Below, piece after piece: positions 43,801 through 52,812 of a stretch of 64,000 nt of DNA (position 1 is the stretch's first letter; every line of letters begins with the position of its first letter). Location: the NCBI GenBank assembly GCA_028825045.1, contig JAPKAY010000007.1, positions 1 through 64,000 of the forward strand, written 5' to 3'. The DNA is from Halioglobus sp. (GTDB taxonomy: Bacteria > Pseudomonadota > Gammaproteobacteria > Pseudomonadales > Halieaceae). The notes beneath the pieces were generated by a model. The model did no database searches. It was not told where the DNA came from and saw only the letters and a program-made list of their open reading frames with translations. A program made the position numbers and the translations under genes.

Positions 43801-44940
43801 CTAGGCCACGATCTCGAGTTGCTCATAGCGACTGCAGTGGTAGTCCTGATTGCCGAACAGGATATCAATCGTCATCAAGCGTTTATAATAGTGTCCGACC
43901 GCATACTCGTTAGTCATACCTACACCCCCATGCAGCTGCGTGGCACCCTGCCCTACGACCAACCCCGCCTTACCTACCCGCACTTTCGTTGCCGCCACCA
44001 TCAGCGCACTGTCTTCATCCCTATCGCGCAAACGCATGGCAAGCACATCAGACATGGATTTAGCCATTTCCGCTTCCATGTACATATCCACCCAACGGTG
44101 CTGCAACACCTGGAAACTTCCGATAGGAACGCCGAATTGCTCACGCACCCGAATATAGTCTCTGGTGATGTCATTGGCAGCCGCCATCGCGCCAACGGCT
44201 TCCGCGCAGACGGCACTAATAACTAGGTCCAGCGCGCTTTCAATCGCCTCCAACGCCACCCCTTTCTGGCCTAACAGGGCGCTTGCCGGCAAATTTACAT
44301 CGCTGAAAAAAAAGTCGCTGGCCCACTGACCGTCAAGTGTCTTGTAATCTTTGCGGCTCACGCCTTGCAAGTCCTGATCCAGAATAAACAGGGAGATGCC
44401 CTCACGCGACCGGTCAGCACCGTGCGTTCTGGCCGAGACAATAATTTTATCGGCAGTACATCCCTGATAAACCACACACTTGTGCCCACTCAATACGAAG
44501 CCATCTGCGGTACTTTTTGCAGAGGTTTCAACATCGGCAGGATCAAAACGCGATTGGGGTTCCAGGTAGGCGACCGCCAACGTAAGTTCACCCGCCACAA
44601 TTTGCGGGATAAGTCTCTCCTTCTGATCATGACTTGCGACAGCGGCCAGAAGACCACCGCCCATGACCACTGTGCTGAGATAGGGCTCAAGTACCAGACC
44701 TCGACCCAGCGCTTCCATCACTATCGCCGTCTCAACCGGGCTACCATCAAAACCTCCATACTGTGCGTCGAAGGGCAACGCCAACCAACCCATCTCGGCA
44801 AATAACTTCCAGTTTTTTTCGCTGTACCCGAGCGTACTGAAAATAATTTCCTGGCGCGTTGAAAACGGATACTCACTCTTTACGAAGCGATCGATACTAT
44901 CCCTAAGAAGGCGCTGTTCTTCTGACAGTTCAAAGTCCAT
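43801..44940 (-). CDS. Acyl-CoA dehydrogenase, subunit-like (with catalytic Glu)
   Basis: The protein has 379 residues. It has the catalytic-base region QLHGGVGMTNEYAVGHYY, in which the Glu is retained. It lacks the FGGSNEIQRN C-terminal block found in its partner encoded just upstream. Adjacent pairs of unlike ACADs of about 380-395 residues form alpha2beta2 enzymes in actinobacterial steroid catabolism. The start lies 2 bp after the partner gene's stop. AACS follows after 12 bp. Confidence 0.9.
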   Translation of the reverse strand: MDFELSEEQRLLRDSIDRFVKSEYPFSTRQEIIFSTLGYSEKNWKLFAEMGWLALPFDAQYGGFDGSPVETAIVMEALGRGLVLEPYLSTVVMGGGLLAAVASHDQKERLIPQIVAGELTLAVAYLEPQSRFDPADVETSAKSTADGFVLSGHKCVVYQGCTADKIIVSARTHGADRSREGISLFILDQDLQGVSRKDYKTLDGQWASDFFFSDVNLPASALLGQKGVALEAIESALDLVISAVCAEAVGAMAAANDITRDYIRVREQFGVPIGSFQVLQHRWVDMYMEAEMAKSMSDVLAMRLRDRDEDSALMVAATKVRVGKAGLVVGQGATQLHGGVGMTNEYAVGHYYKRLMTIDILFGNQDYHCSRYEQLEIVA

Positions 44941-44942
44941 GG

Positions 44943-46133
44943 CTATCTCAACAATTGACGTGCAAGGATATTTCGTTGAATTTCATTTGAGCCGCCAAAA
45001 ATGGTCGCTGCCCGACCATACAAGTGCTCGGCCATAATGCCCTGCATGTGCTGCGGACCGATCGACAGATAATCGCTGTCTATCGGCATCATATCGTTCT
45101 CATAGGGCGCGCTGTACATACCGAGACTTTCCACCAGCAGTTTTTTAAGCCCCTGCTGTATCTCACTACCCTTGATTTTCAAAATGGACGACTCAAGACC
45201 GATCTTTTCTCCATGTAATTCCCGGGACAGGTAACGAAGCTCAGAGTATTCCAGCGCGCGCAGATCAATCTCCAGTGAGGTGAGACGCCGCTTGAAGTCG
45301 GCGCTGTCGATAAGGTGTCCATCGCCCACCCGTTGCTCAGCGGCAATTATTTTCAATCGTGCCACCAGATGACGGGACTGCGCAACCCGAGCGACAAAAT
45401 TTCGCTCTTTCTGCAACAGGTATTTCGCGTAGGTCCAACCCTTGTTCTCTTCCCCCACCAGGTTCTCGACCGGGACCCGAACATCTTCCAGGAATACTTC
45501 ATTGAGCGTATGGCCCATATCGAGACCAATAATGGGACGGATTTCTATGCCGGGTATTTTCATGTCAATCAGGATAAATGAAATGCCATCCTGCGCCTTC
45601 GCATCAGGATCTGTGCGCACCAGGCAAAACATCATGTCGGCCCAATGTGCATAACTGGTCCAGAGTTTCTGGCCATTAACGATGTATTGATCACCGTCGC
45701 GAACAGCGCGGGTTTTCAGGCGCGCAAGGTCAGAGCCCGCACCGGGCTCTGAGTAACCCTGGCACCAGACATCATCACTCCTGAGAATTCGCGGCAGGTA
45801 CCGCGCTTTTTGCGCATCGCTGCCAAAGGCTATCAGTACCGGGCCAAGCATTGTGATGCCGAAAGTCGGCAGGGGCGCGCAGGCGCTAGCAAACTCTCGG
45901 GCAGCAATATACTTTTGCGTCAGAGACCAACCGGTACCGCCATATTCGACCGGCCAGTTCGGTGCCATCCAGCCCTGCTCATTGAGTATCTTCTGCCAGC
46001 GAATAAGATCTTCATTGCCGACGATATAACCGCACGCACAGCGATCACGGATGTCGACGGGCAGGCGCTGCACAAGGAAATTTCGCACCTCTTGCTGAAA
46101 TGCCAGATCCGCTTCACTAAAGACCAGGTTCAA
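44943..46133 (-). CDS. Acyl-CoA dehydrogenase, subunit-like (without catalytic Glu)
   Basis: The protein has 396 residues from a TTG start preceded by GAGAGG. Features are QGYSEPGAGSDLARLKT (FAD/substrate), KLWTSYAHWADMMF, RNFVARVAQSRHLVAR and the C-terminal FGGSNEIQRNILARQLL. The region where single-subunit ACADs carry the catalytic Glu reads GIMAEHLYGRA, without the usual GGxGY..E pattern. It is probably the partner of the next gene in a heteromeric dehydrogenase. It starts the leftward acyl-CoA unit and is divergent from an SDR gene. Confidence 0.9.
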   Translation of the reverse strand: MNLVFSEADLAFQQEVRNFLVQRLPVDIRDRCACGYIVGNEDLIRWQKILNEQGWMAPNWPVEYGGTGWSLTQKYIAAREFASACAPLPTFGITMLGPVLIAFGSDAQKARYLPRILRSDDVWCQGYSEPGAGSDLARLKTRAVRDGDQYIVNGQKLWTSYAHWADMMFCLVRTDPDAKAQDGISFILIDMKIPGIEIRPIIGLDMGHTLNEVFLEDVRVPVENLVGEENKGWTYAKYLLQKERNFVARVAQSRHLVARLKIIAAEQRVGDGHLIDSADFKRRLTSLEIDLRALEYSELRYLSRELHGEKIGLESSILKIKGSEIQQGLKKLLVESLGMYSAPYENDMMPIDSDYLSIGPQHMQGIMAEHLYGRAATIFGGSNEIQRNILARQLLR

Positions 46134-46282
46134 TCGCTACGCCTCTCACCGGGTAAAAGTCTCCTTTCTGGATATACGTAAGCATACTATATATAATCAT
46201 GCACATCATATGTACGCGAATAAAATATCCCGCGTCACACACTAATAAACACCATAGCTTTAATCTTGGAGAACGTCTTCAG

Positions 46283-47209
46283 ATGAGTCAATTACTGCAA
46301 GGAAAGGTCGTACTGGTCACCGGCGGCGGGCGCGGCGTTGGTCGCGACATTGCACTGCAGGCTGGACAGAGCGGTGCCAAAGTTATGGTCAGCGACGTGG
46401 GAACCAGCATTACCGGCGATGGCACCGACACCACCGTAGCGGCAGAGGTTGCCGAGGAAATACGCGCCGCTGGCGGCGAGGCGTCTTCTTGCTCTGCCAA
46501 CGTGACCGACCGCGTCGCCGTTCGCGCTATGGTTGAGCAATGTCTGGATGAGCTAGGCGGGCTAAATCATGTGGTAAACAATGCGGGCATTCTGCGAGAC
46601 CGTATGTTTCACCGTATGTCTGACGAGGAGTGGGACGCGGTCATCGACGTCCATCTTAATGGCGCTTTTAATGTGAGTCGTGCCGCCTGTGAACAATTCC
46701 GCAAACAGAACTCGGGCAGCATGCTACACATGACATCTACAGCGGGGCTAATCGGTAACCTGGGCCAGGCCAATTACTCTGCTGCAAAAATGGGCATTAT
46801 TGGTTTGTCCCGCTCTATCTCCATCGATATGGCACGCAGTAATGTACGTTCCAATTGCCTTGCACCGTTCGCCTTCAGCCGCATGACCAATACCATTCCC
46901 ACCAAAGGTGGGGCTCAGAACCCCGATGAAGAACCCTATCTCGACAAAATCAAGAAAATGGGCTCGGAAAAGATCGCCCCACTAGTGATCGCCCTGGGGG
47001 CAGACCAGAGCAGCGATATTACTGGCCAGATATTTGCGGTACGCAGTAACGAGATTTTTCTCATCTCGCAGCCACGACCGGTGCGCAGCGTACATCGCTC
47101 AGAAGGCTGGACACCAGAGAGTGTGCTCGAGCATGCAATGCCTGCCATGCGCGCAAGTTTTTACGGCGCAGACACTTCTCGGGATGTATTTAATTGGGAC
47201 CCTATATAG
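46283..47209 (+). CDS. SDR-family oxidoreductase (multifunctional-enzyme-2-like)
   Basis: The chosen ATG at 46283 (308 residues) is preceded by TTGGAG; a longer frame upstream to 46199 has no family match. The cofactor motif is TGGGRGVGRDIAL, NNAG is near residue 95, and SAAK follows the Tyr in NYSAAKMG. The C-terminal extension (DVFNWDPI at the end) is typical of the 3-hydroxyacyl-CoA dehydrogenase domain of peroxisomal-type multifunctional enzymes. It probably oxidises a 3-hydroxyacyl-CoA. Confidence 0.88.
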   Translation: MSQLLQGKVVLVTGGGRGVGRDIALQAGQSGAKVMVSDVGTSITGDGTDTTVAAEVAEEIRAAGGEASSCSANVTDRVAVRAMVEQCLDELGGLNHVVNNAGILRDRMFHRMSDEEWDAVIDVHLNGAFNVSRAACEQFRKQNSGSMLHMTSTAGLIGNLGQANYSAAKMGIIGLSRSISIDMARSNVRSNCLAPFAFSRMTNTIPTKGGAQNPDEEPYLDKIKKMGSEKIAPLVIALGADQSSDITGQIFAVRSNEIFLISQPRPVRSVHRSEGWTPESVLEHAMPAMRASFYGADTSRDVFNWDPI

Positions 47210-47300
47210 GCGATAAGTGCGCCACATAAGGTCCGCCGCCTACACCACCCATAATTTAGCCGACTAACACCGAAGGCTGTTCAGCTGGAGTATTTCGTAA

Positions 47301-47762
47301 ATGACAAAAAGCAAAGAGTCTCTCGGCACGCTGTTTCAGGATATCGCCCGGCTCCGGGTATTTTGCTTTAACAATATGCTGAAAGACCTCGAGTTGACCG
47401 CCACACAGTCCTGGGTACTCTCTGCGTTAATGGAAAAAGAAGGAATCATTCAGGGCGATTTGGCACAAACTCTCGGAATTCGCGCAGTCACACTGGGCGG
47501 GCTTGTCGATCGTATGGAAAGTAAAAACTGGATCGAGCGACGTCCCGATGAAAAAGATCGCCGCGCAAAGCGTATCTGGCTGACCCCAAGCGGACGCAAA
47601 CTAAAGAAGGTTATTAATCAAAGCCTGGCGGATGTTCACAATATTGCCATTGGTGACCTTCCCAAAGAAAGTGTTGATCATTTGCAGGCGACCATCAGCA
47701 CAATCCGGGGAAATCTCCGACAGCATAAGGGCCAGCTAGAGAAAAATAATGGGACGCATTGA
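47301..47762 (+). CDS. MarR-family transcriptional regulator
   Basis: The protein has 153 residues with a winged helix. The recognition region is GDLAQTLGIRAVTLGGLVDRM and the wing is IERRPDEKDRRAKRIWLT. CTGGAG precedes the ATG. It overlaps the following SDR gene by 14 nt, so the two are one operon. MarR proteins of this type often respond to aromatic or fatty acyl-CoA ligands; none is indicated here. Confidence 0.92.
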   Translation: MTKSKESLGTLFQDIARLRVFCFNNMLKDLELTATQSWVLSALMEKEGIIQGDLAQTLGIRAVTLGGLVDRMESKNWIERRPDEKDRRAKRIWLTPSGRKLKKVINQSLADVHNIAIGDLPKESVDHLQATISTIRGNLRQHKGQLEKNNGTH

Positions 47763-48519
47763 CAGGAAGGTAGCCATTGTTACCGGTGGCGCGCAGGGTT
47801 TGGGCGAAGCGGCCGTAAAACGCCTGACCGAAGAAGGCGCGCAGGTAATTTTAAGTGATTCGAATTCGGAAACTGGCGCGGCGACTGCAAGCAAGCTCGG
47901 TGCAAAATACTATGAACACGACGTGCGCAACGAAGATCAGTGGGAGGCGCTTGTAACTCATACCTTGGATACGTTCGGCAGGCTCGACATTCTGGTCAAT
48001 AACGCAGGCATTTTTACCAGCTGCCCGGTGGACGAAACGTCCCTGGAAGAGTTCAGACAGGTGATAGATATCAACCTCACTGGCTGCTTTTTAGGGTGTA
48101 AACATGGCGTGCGAGCCATGAAGAAAAACCCTGACGGCGCTGGTGGCTCCATCATAAACCTGTCTTCCGTCACCGGCCTGCGAGGCCAGATAGGCGGGGC
48201 CGCGTATACTTCCTCAAAAGGCGGAGTACGCCTGTTAACCAAGACTGTAGCGATTGAGAATGCAGCGCACCAAATTCGCTGTAACTCCATTCACCCGGGC
48301 ACCATGCTTACACCCATGTTGCAGGGGTTACTCGACGCCGCAGGCGATCAAGGTCCGGCTATCAAGGCACAGATGGAGAGCCAGCTCCCACTGGGACGCA
48401 CTGGTGAAGCGCGCGATGTCGGTGATATGGTGCTTTTTCTAGCAAGCTCTGAAAGCCGCTATATTACTGGCGCCGAGATGGTGGTGGACGGCGGCATGAC
48501 GGTTGGTCTACCATTCTAA
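47749..48519 (+). CDS. SDR-family oxidoreductase (3-alpha/20-beta- or cyclopentanol dehydrogenase-like)
   Basis: The protein has 256 residues. It has TGGAQGLGEAAVKRL near residue 13, NNAG at about 85, a Ser in NLSSVTGLRG and the pair YTSSK. The ending SRYITGAEMVVDGGMTVG is typical. Such members oxidise cyclic alcohols, including steroids. It starts inside the end of the marR gene. After the stop a small GGGAA/TTCCC hairpin is seen without a T-tract. Confidence 0.9.
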   Translation: MGRIDRKVAIVTGGAQGLGEAAVKRLTEEGAQVILSDSNSETGAATASKLGAKYYEHDVRNEDQWEALVTHTLDTFGRLDILVNNAGIFTSCPVDETSLEEFRQVIDINLTGCFLGCKHGVRAMKKNPDGAGGSIINLSSVTGLRGQIGGAAYTSSKGGVRLLTKTVAIENAAHQIRCNSIHPGTMLTPMLQGLLDAAGDQGPAIKAQMESQLPLGRTGEARDVGDMVLFLASSESRYITGAEMVVDGGMTVGLPF

Positions 48520-48828
48520 GGGGAAGAGTTCCCGCAATCAGAGCAAAGTTAACACCGAACACTTTATTATCTGTACGATCGCCTTACCCGTTGTACCTTG
48601 AGTCGGTAGGAACAAACGCTGAATAGTTAATGTGATTCAAGCCATTAGCAGAGCGTCGCGATAAGGGGAGGGGAGGTAAGCTACGCGCTCGAATCACTGA
48701 GGGACGCAGCGCATTCCCGCTCTGGCTGGAATGCTTGGTGTACGGAGTATTGTAATTACCCTGTGGTCTACTATAGTTTTAGCAATTGATCTCGGCCACT
48801 GGCCAGGTTCGTTTGAGGGATTGACCTA
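48520..48828. other. Gene-free spacer before the response regulator
   Basis: This 309-bp spacer contains no plausible ORF. It should hold the promoter of the response regulator gene. A short GGGAA/TTCCC hairpin lies at 48521-48533. I could not assign further signals. Confidence 0.4.
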
Positions 48829-49491
48829 GTGCACGTACTTCTTGTTGACGATCACCCCATGTTTCGGCAGGGGCTTAAATTCCTGCTGACTGACTTGGAC
48901 GAAAGCCTCCAATTCACCGAGGCCGGGAGCTGTGATCAGGCGCTAGACATGCTGCGAAAACAATCTGTAAATCTAATCCTGCTAGACCTCAATATGCCGG
49001 GCACGAAAGGCATTGGGGCACTTCAGGCAGTCATCAAAGCAGCCCCCACGACGCCCCTGGCAGTACTCTCCGGAGAGGATCAACCTGCCCTGATCAGGGA
49101 AGCCATAGAAGCAGGTGCTTCCGGCTTTGTACCAAAATCATCCACTTCACAAGCACTCGTTGGCGCCTTGCAACTGATTCTTACTGGAGGCATATATTTA
49201 CCCGAGAACGCGCTGGGAGAAGTAGCGGGGAAAGTGCCTGCAAGCGACTCGAGCAACACAAACCGTGCTGATCATGGCTCCAGGTTGTCTGACCGCCAAA
49301 CCGCTGTCCTATTGCGCGCCATACAGGGGCAGCCAAACAAAGTGATAGCCAGGGAGCTGGGCATTGCGCAAGGCACGGTAAAAGCGCACCTGTCGGCAGT
49401 CTATAGAGTGCTGGGAGTAAACAACCGCACAGAGGCCGTATACGCGGCCGCAAAGCTCGGGCTAAGACCACCACTTCAGGATATCGGTTGA
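48829..49491 (+). CDS. NarL/FixJ-type response regulator
   Basis: The protein has 220 residues from a GTG start with GAGGGA upstream. The receiver domain has the acidic pair in LLVDDHP, the phospho-acceptor Asp53 in LLDLNMPG and the conserved Lys in FVPKSS. The LuxR-type HTH at the C-terminus contains LGIAQGTVKAHLSAVYRVLG. It probably acts with the sensor kinase encoded convergently at 49561-50868. Its targets are unknown. Confidence 0.93.
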   Translation: MHVLLVDDHPMFRQGLKFLLTDLDESLQFTEAGSCDQALDMLRKQSVNLILLDLNMPGTKGIGALQAVIKAAPTTPLAVLSGEDQPALIREAIEAGASGFVPKSSTSQALVGALQLILTGGIYLPENALGEVAGKVPASDSSNTNRADHGSRLSDRQTAVLLRAIQGQPNKVIARELGIAQGTVKAHLSAVYRVLGVNNRTEAVYAAAKLGLRPPLQDIG

Positions 49492-49560
49492 TTGCTTGAG
49501 TGCCTCCCCCGGGTCCCAGGCGAGGCGCAGTGGTGACCTGACAGCTACCGCCGGTGCACC

Positions 49561-50868
49561 CTACAGAATTCCAACCGGCATGCTAAATCTGAAACTGGTA
49601 CCCTGGCCTGGCGCGGAAACAATCTCCAATTCCACCTTGAGGAGCTTGGCCAGGCGCCTGACAACGGAAAGACCCAGACCCAGCCCCTTGCCAGGACCCC
49701 CGCCCGGATTCTGAAGTTGGTAGAATTCCTCGAACACCCGCTCCTGCTCTTCCAGCGGTATTCCTACGCCCGTGTCTATCACCGCGATTTCCCATCTATC
49801 GCTCTTCGCGACCGCCACCACCCGTACGCTACATTTTCTATTATGTGTTACCGCGTTGGTTAATAGGTTGCGCACCAAAAGCTCAAACAGCGCAGGATCT
49901 GATCGGACAATGGCTTCTGATGGGCATTCGACCTGCAAATTAATAGCGGCAGCATTCGCGATAGTCTGTATTTCCCCACACAATCGATCAAGGGACTCAC
50001 TTAAATCGAATAGGGAAATTTTTACCGACACAACCCCGGCATCCAGTTTAGAAATATCTAACAGCGAGTCCAGCTGGGACGACAGCGCCATCACTGCCGC
50101 TTCTATATTGATGGAGATTTCCCGTGTTCGATCATTCAATTGGTGCATGCGCAGCGACGCACTAAACAGGGAAAGTGCATGAAGCGGCTGACGTAAGTCA
50201 TGACTGGCGTCCGCCAGAAATCGCGTCCTCGCCAGGCCTGCCGTCTCCGCTTCGTCCAGGGCCAGCGCAAGGGCGGCATGGTTAGCAAAAAACACCTCGT
50301 TCATACGGTACAGGCGCTTGCTGATCAACCATAGGGTAACGCTGTAGGCACAGCCAACAAGGGCAATCAAAATCCCCAGGGTACCTGCGGGTCCATAAAG
50401 GCCACTCCATGCCCACAACATATACACCGGCACCAGGGTAAGCCATATATGCGAAAGCGTGTACGGTGCCCAGCCAACAGCGGCGACAATGGAACCCACG
50501 CCAATACCGACAAAAATCATGGTCTGAACAGCGGCTTCAAAGGGGGTAAAAAACGGAAAGGCCAGCAGGGATAGGCTTTGTATTCCTATACTGACACTAT
50601 TCACTACAGCGGCTTCACGGGCACTGCGTTTAGCAGGACGGTGAGTGAGCAGTGGTAGACGTGGCAGACGATGCATTCGATAGAACTGGGTAATGACTAC
50701 CAGGCTTAGCCAACCACCCCACACCCAGGGCATATCGGGTAGTTGCTGATACAGCATATACGCCACTAGGCTCATCGACATTATAATGACGTAGGGGGAC
50801 GATCTGACCTCGCTGGCGATAATATTCAGCAGTTCCTCGTCCAGAGTAATCGCCCTGTGCGTGCTCAT
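49561..50868 (-). CDS. Sensor histidine kinase with N-terminal membrane domain
   Basis: The chosen ATG at 50868 has GAGGCGACG upstream and gives 435 residues. The N-terminal 190 residues hold about six transmembrane helices without a clear periplasmic sensor. The H-box is FLADASHDLRQPLHALS; the ATPase domain shows LLTNAVTHN, AVIDTGVGIPLEEQ and GKGLGLGLSVVRRLA. It resembles kinases that partner LuxR-type regulators. The signal may be sensed inside the membrane. It is convergent with the regulator, 69 bp apart, so it has its own promoter. Confidence 0.92.
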   Translation of the reverse strand: MSTHRAITLDEELLNIIASEVRSSPYVIIMSMSLVAYMLYQQLPDMPWVWGGWLSLVVITQFYRMHRLPRLPLLTHRPAKRSAREAAVVNSVSIGIQSLSLLAFPFFTPFEAAVQTMIFVGIGVGSIVAAVGWAPYTLSHIWLTLVPVYMLWAWSGLYGPAGTLGILIALVGCAYSVTLWLISKRLYRMNEVFFANHAALALALDEAETAGLARTRFLADASHDLRQPLHALSLFSASLRMHQLNDRTREISINIEAAVMALSSQLDSLLDISKLDAGVVSVKISLFDLSESLDRLCGEIQTIANAAAINLQVECPSEAIVRSDPALFELLVRNLLTNAVTHNRKCSVRVVAVAKSDRWEIAVIDTGVGIPLEEQERVFEEFYQLQNPGGGPGKGLGLGLSVVRRLAKLLKVELEIVSAPGQGTSFRFSMPVGIL

Positions 50869-51095
50869 CGTCGCCTCGGACCATTCATTACAGGCAGCAA
50901 GCACATGGTGTTTCGCATTTGCCTATAAGTCCACACAGGCTTCTTGGAAGAACAGTTCATGAATTGAGTGTACCGTACACAATCAGTGAGCGTCGATCGA
51001 CCAGAAAATTCGCCAGTGCAAGCCGGCCGCAGGGTACGCTACAACCAGACACGACCGGCCACATTCAATAGGTGAGCAGGTTTCAAAACTGAAGA

Positions 51096-51968
51096 TTAGT
51101 CTTCCCTGACCGCAGCCAACAACCGCTGCGCCTGCTTCAGGTGCGGCCTGTCTAACATCTTACCTTCAAGCCCAACGGCACCTGCCCCACCGGCTTCTTC
51201 AAAGGCCTTTAAAACCTTGCGGGCGTGCTCAATCTCCTCATCACTTGGACTGAAACACTCGTTGATCACTGCCACCTGTGCAGGATGAATCGCCATCTTT
51301 CCGGTAAAACCCTCTCGCCGGGAACGACTGCACTCGGCTCGTAATCCTGCCTCATCTTTATAGTCCGTAAATACGCTATCGACCACTTGCATGCCCCCTG
51401 CCGCGCCCACGGTTAGGCAGCTCGCTCGCCCCATCTGGTGCACCAGAAAATAGTCGCCATTGTCGTCGACATTCCCCAAAGCACCCAGATCAGTGGCCAT
51501 ATCCTCCGCGCCCCAGGTGATCGCACTGAGGCGCTGGGATGCGCCAACAAAAGATCCTATATTGACTGCGCCAAGGGCTGACTCTGCCAGACTCAATATT
51601 TTCGTACTGCCCGCCTCCACACCATTTTGCTGTTCCAGGACGGTAAGGTAATTATCGACTGCTTTCACATCATCACCACAACTGGGTTTGGGCAGAAAAA
51701 TTCCCGTAGGAGCTGCGGCCATAATCGCAACCAGATCGGCAAGGATATGCTCAGTATCCAATGCATTGACGCGAACCCATAATTCACTTGCCGTTGTGGT
51801 CCTATGCGCCAACAGGTAGTCACGCGTCATTTCGCGCGCCATAGCCTTATTTGAATCAGCTACCGCATCTTCCAAACATAGAATTAGCGCGTCAGCCCCA
51901 AGACTTTGCGCTTTTGCCAGTTTTTTTTCGCTGTCGCCGGGTATAAACAAATACGATCGATTCAACAT
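51096..51968 (-). CDS. HpcH/CitE-family acyl-CoA lyase
   Basis: The protein has 290 residues. It starts MLNRSYLFIPGDSEKKL and has metal-binding Glu and Asp in CLEDAV and TWGAEDMATDLG, plus KMAIHPAQVAVINECF. The family splits malyl-, methylmalyl- or citramalyl-CoA into acetyl-CoA or propionyl-CoA and a keto acid. With the MaoC hydratase upstream, a hydration-then-cleavage step on a mesaconyl/itaconyl-type CoA ester is likely. It is the last gene of the leftward operon. Confidence 0.9.
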   Translation of the reverse strand: MLNRSYLFIPGDSEKKLAKAQSLGADALILCLEDAVADSNKAMAREMTRDYLLAHRTTTASELWVRVNALDTEHILADLVAIMAAAPTGIFLPKPSCGDDVKAVDNYLTVLEQQNGVEAGSTKILSLAESALGAVNIGSFVGASQRLSAITWGAEDMATDLGALGNVDDNGDYFLVHQMGRASCLTVGAAGGMQVVDSVFTDYKDEAGLRAECSRSRREGFTGKMAIHPAQVAVINECFSPSDEEIEHARKVLKAFEEAGGAGAVGLEGKMLDRPHLKQAQRLLAAVRED

Positions 51969-51989
51969 AGTAACTCTCTTGCAGTTTCG

Positions 51990-52787
51990 CTAGCAGCCCC
52001 GAAATTTTGGTTTGCGTTTCTCAGTAAAGGCTGTCACTCCTTCAACCCAATCATCAGTGGCCGCACACTCGGCAAAACTTTGGGCCTCCATCGACATCTG
52101 CGCCTGCAGACTGTTGTCGGCGGAGGCATAGAGCAGTCGTTTAATATGTCCCAGACCTAGCGTGGGCGCATTTGCTAATCGTTGTATCATGGCCTCTGCC
52201 TCTACCTCCAAGGCCCCCTCAACGGCAACACGATTAACAAGACCCATAGCCAATGCAGTAGGCGCATCAATCATATCGCCCAGCATGGCAATTTCCATAG
52301 CTCTTTTGAGGCCAACAAGCTGCGGCAAATAGTAGGAGCCGGAACCATCGGGACTGGTACCAATACCTATATAAGAACAGGCGAAACGGGCATCGCTGCC
52401 CGCTATGACCAAATCACATGCCATTGCCAGAGAAAAACCAAAACCGACAGCGGCCCCCTGTACCACGCACACAACGGGCTTGTTCATTCGTTGCATGGCG
52501 ATCAGCAGAGGCTGAATAGTATGAATCCGCTTTACGAAATGGCTGCGCCTTTCCTGTGGCTCCAGCTTCGCTAACTCGGCAAACGATTTTACATCGCCAC
52601 CCGCCATAAAGTGTTTACCAGCGCCGCTGAGAACGACACAGCGTATAGAGTCATCCTGCTCTACCGCGAGCATTGCGTCGATCAGTGCAGTGCGCATCTC
52701 CACCGACACGGCATTGCGTGCTTCAGGACGGTTGAAAGTAATCCTGGCGATACCACCAGACTTTTCCACCAGCAACTGATCCGTCAT
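51990..52787 (-). CDS. Enoyl-CoA hydratase/isomerase family protein
   Basis: The chosen ATG at 52787 (AGGA upstream) gives 265 residues; the longer frame to 52850 overlaps the dehydrogenase gene and is unlikely. Crotonase blocks are RITFNRPEARNAV, HFMAGGDVKSF, VQGAAVGFGFSLAMACD and IGTSPDGSGSYYLPQLVG. It lies between the acyl-CoA dehydrogenase and the CitE-like gene, in the order expected for beta-oxidation. Confidence 0.9.
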   Translation of the reverse strand: MTDQLLVEKSGGIARITFNRPEARNAVSVEMRTALIDAMLAVEQDDSIRCVVLSGAGKHFMAGGDVKSFAELAKLEPQERRSHFVKRIHTIQPLLIAMQRMNKPVVCVVQGAAVGFGFSLAMACDLVIAGSDARFACSYIGIGTSPDGSGSYYLPQLVGLKRAMEIAMLGDMIDAPTALAMGLVNRVAVEGALEVEAEAMIQRLANAPTLGLGHIKRLLYASADNSLQAQMSMEAQSFAECAATDDWVEGVTAFTEKRKPKFRGC

Positions 52788-52812
52788 TGTTTCTGTTTCC
52801 TGAGGGTTTTCT

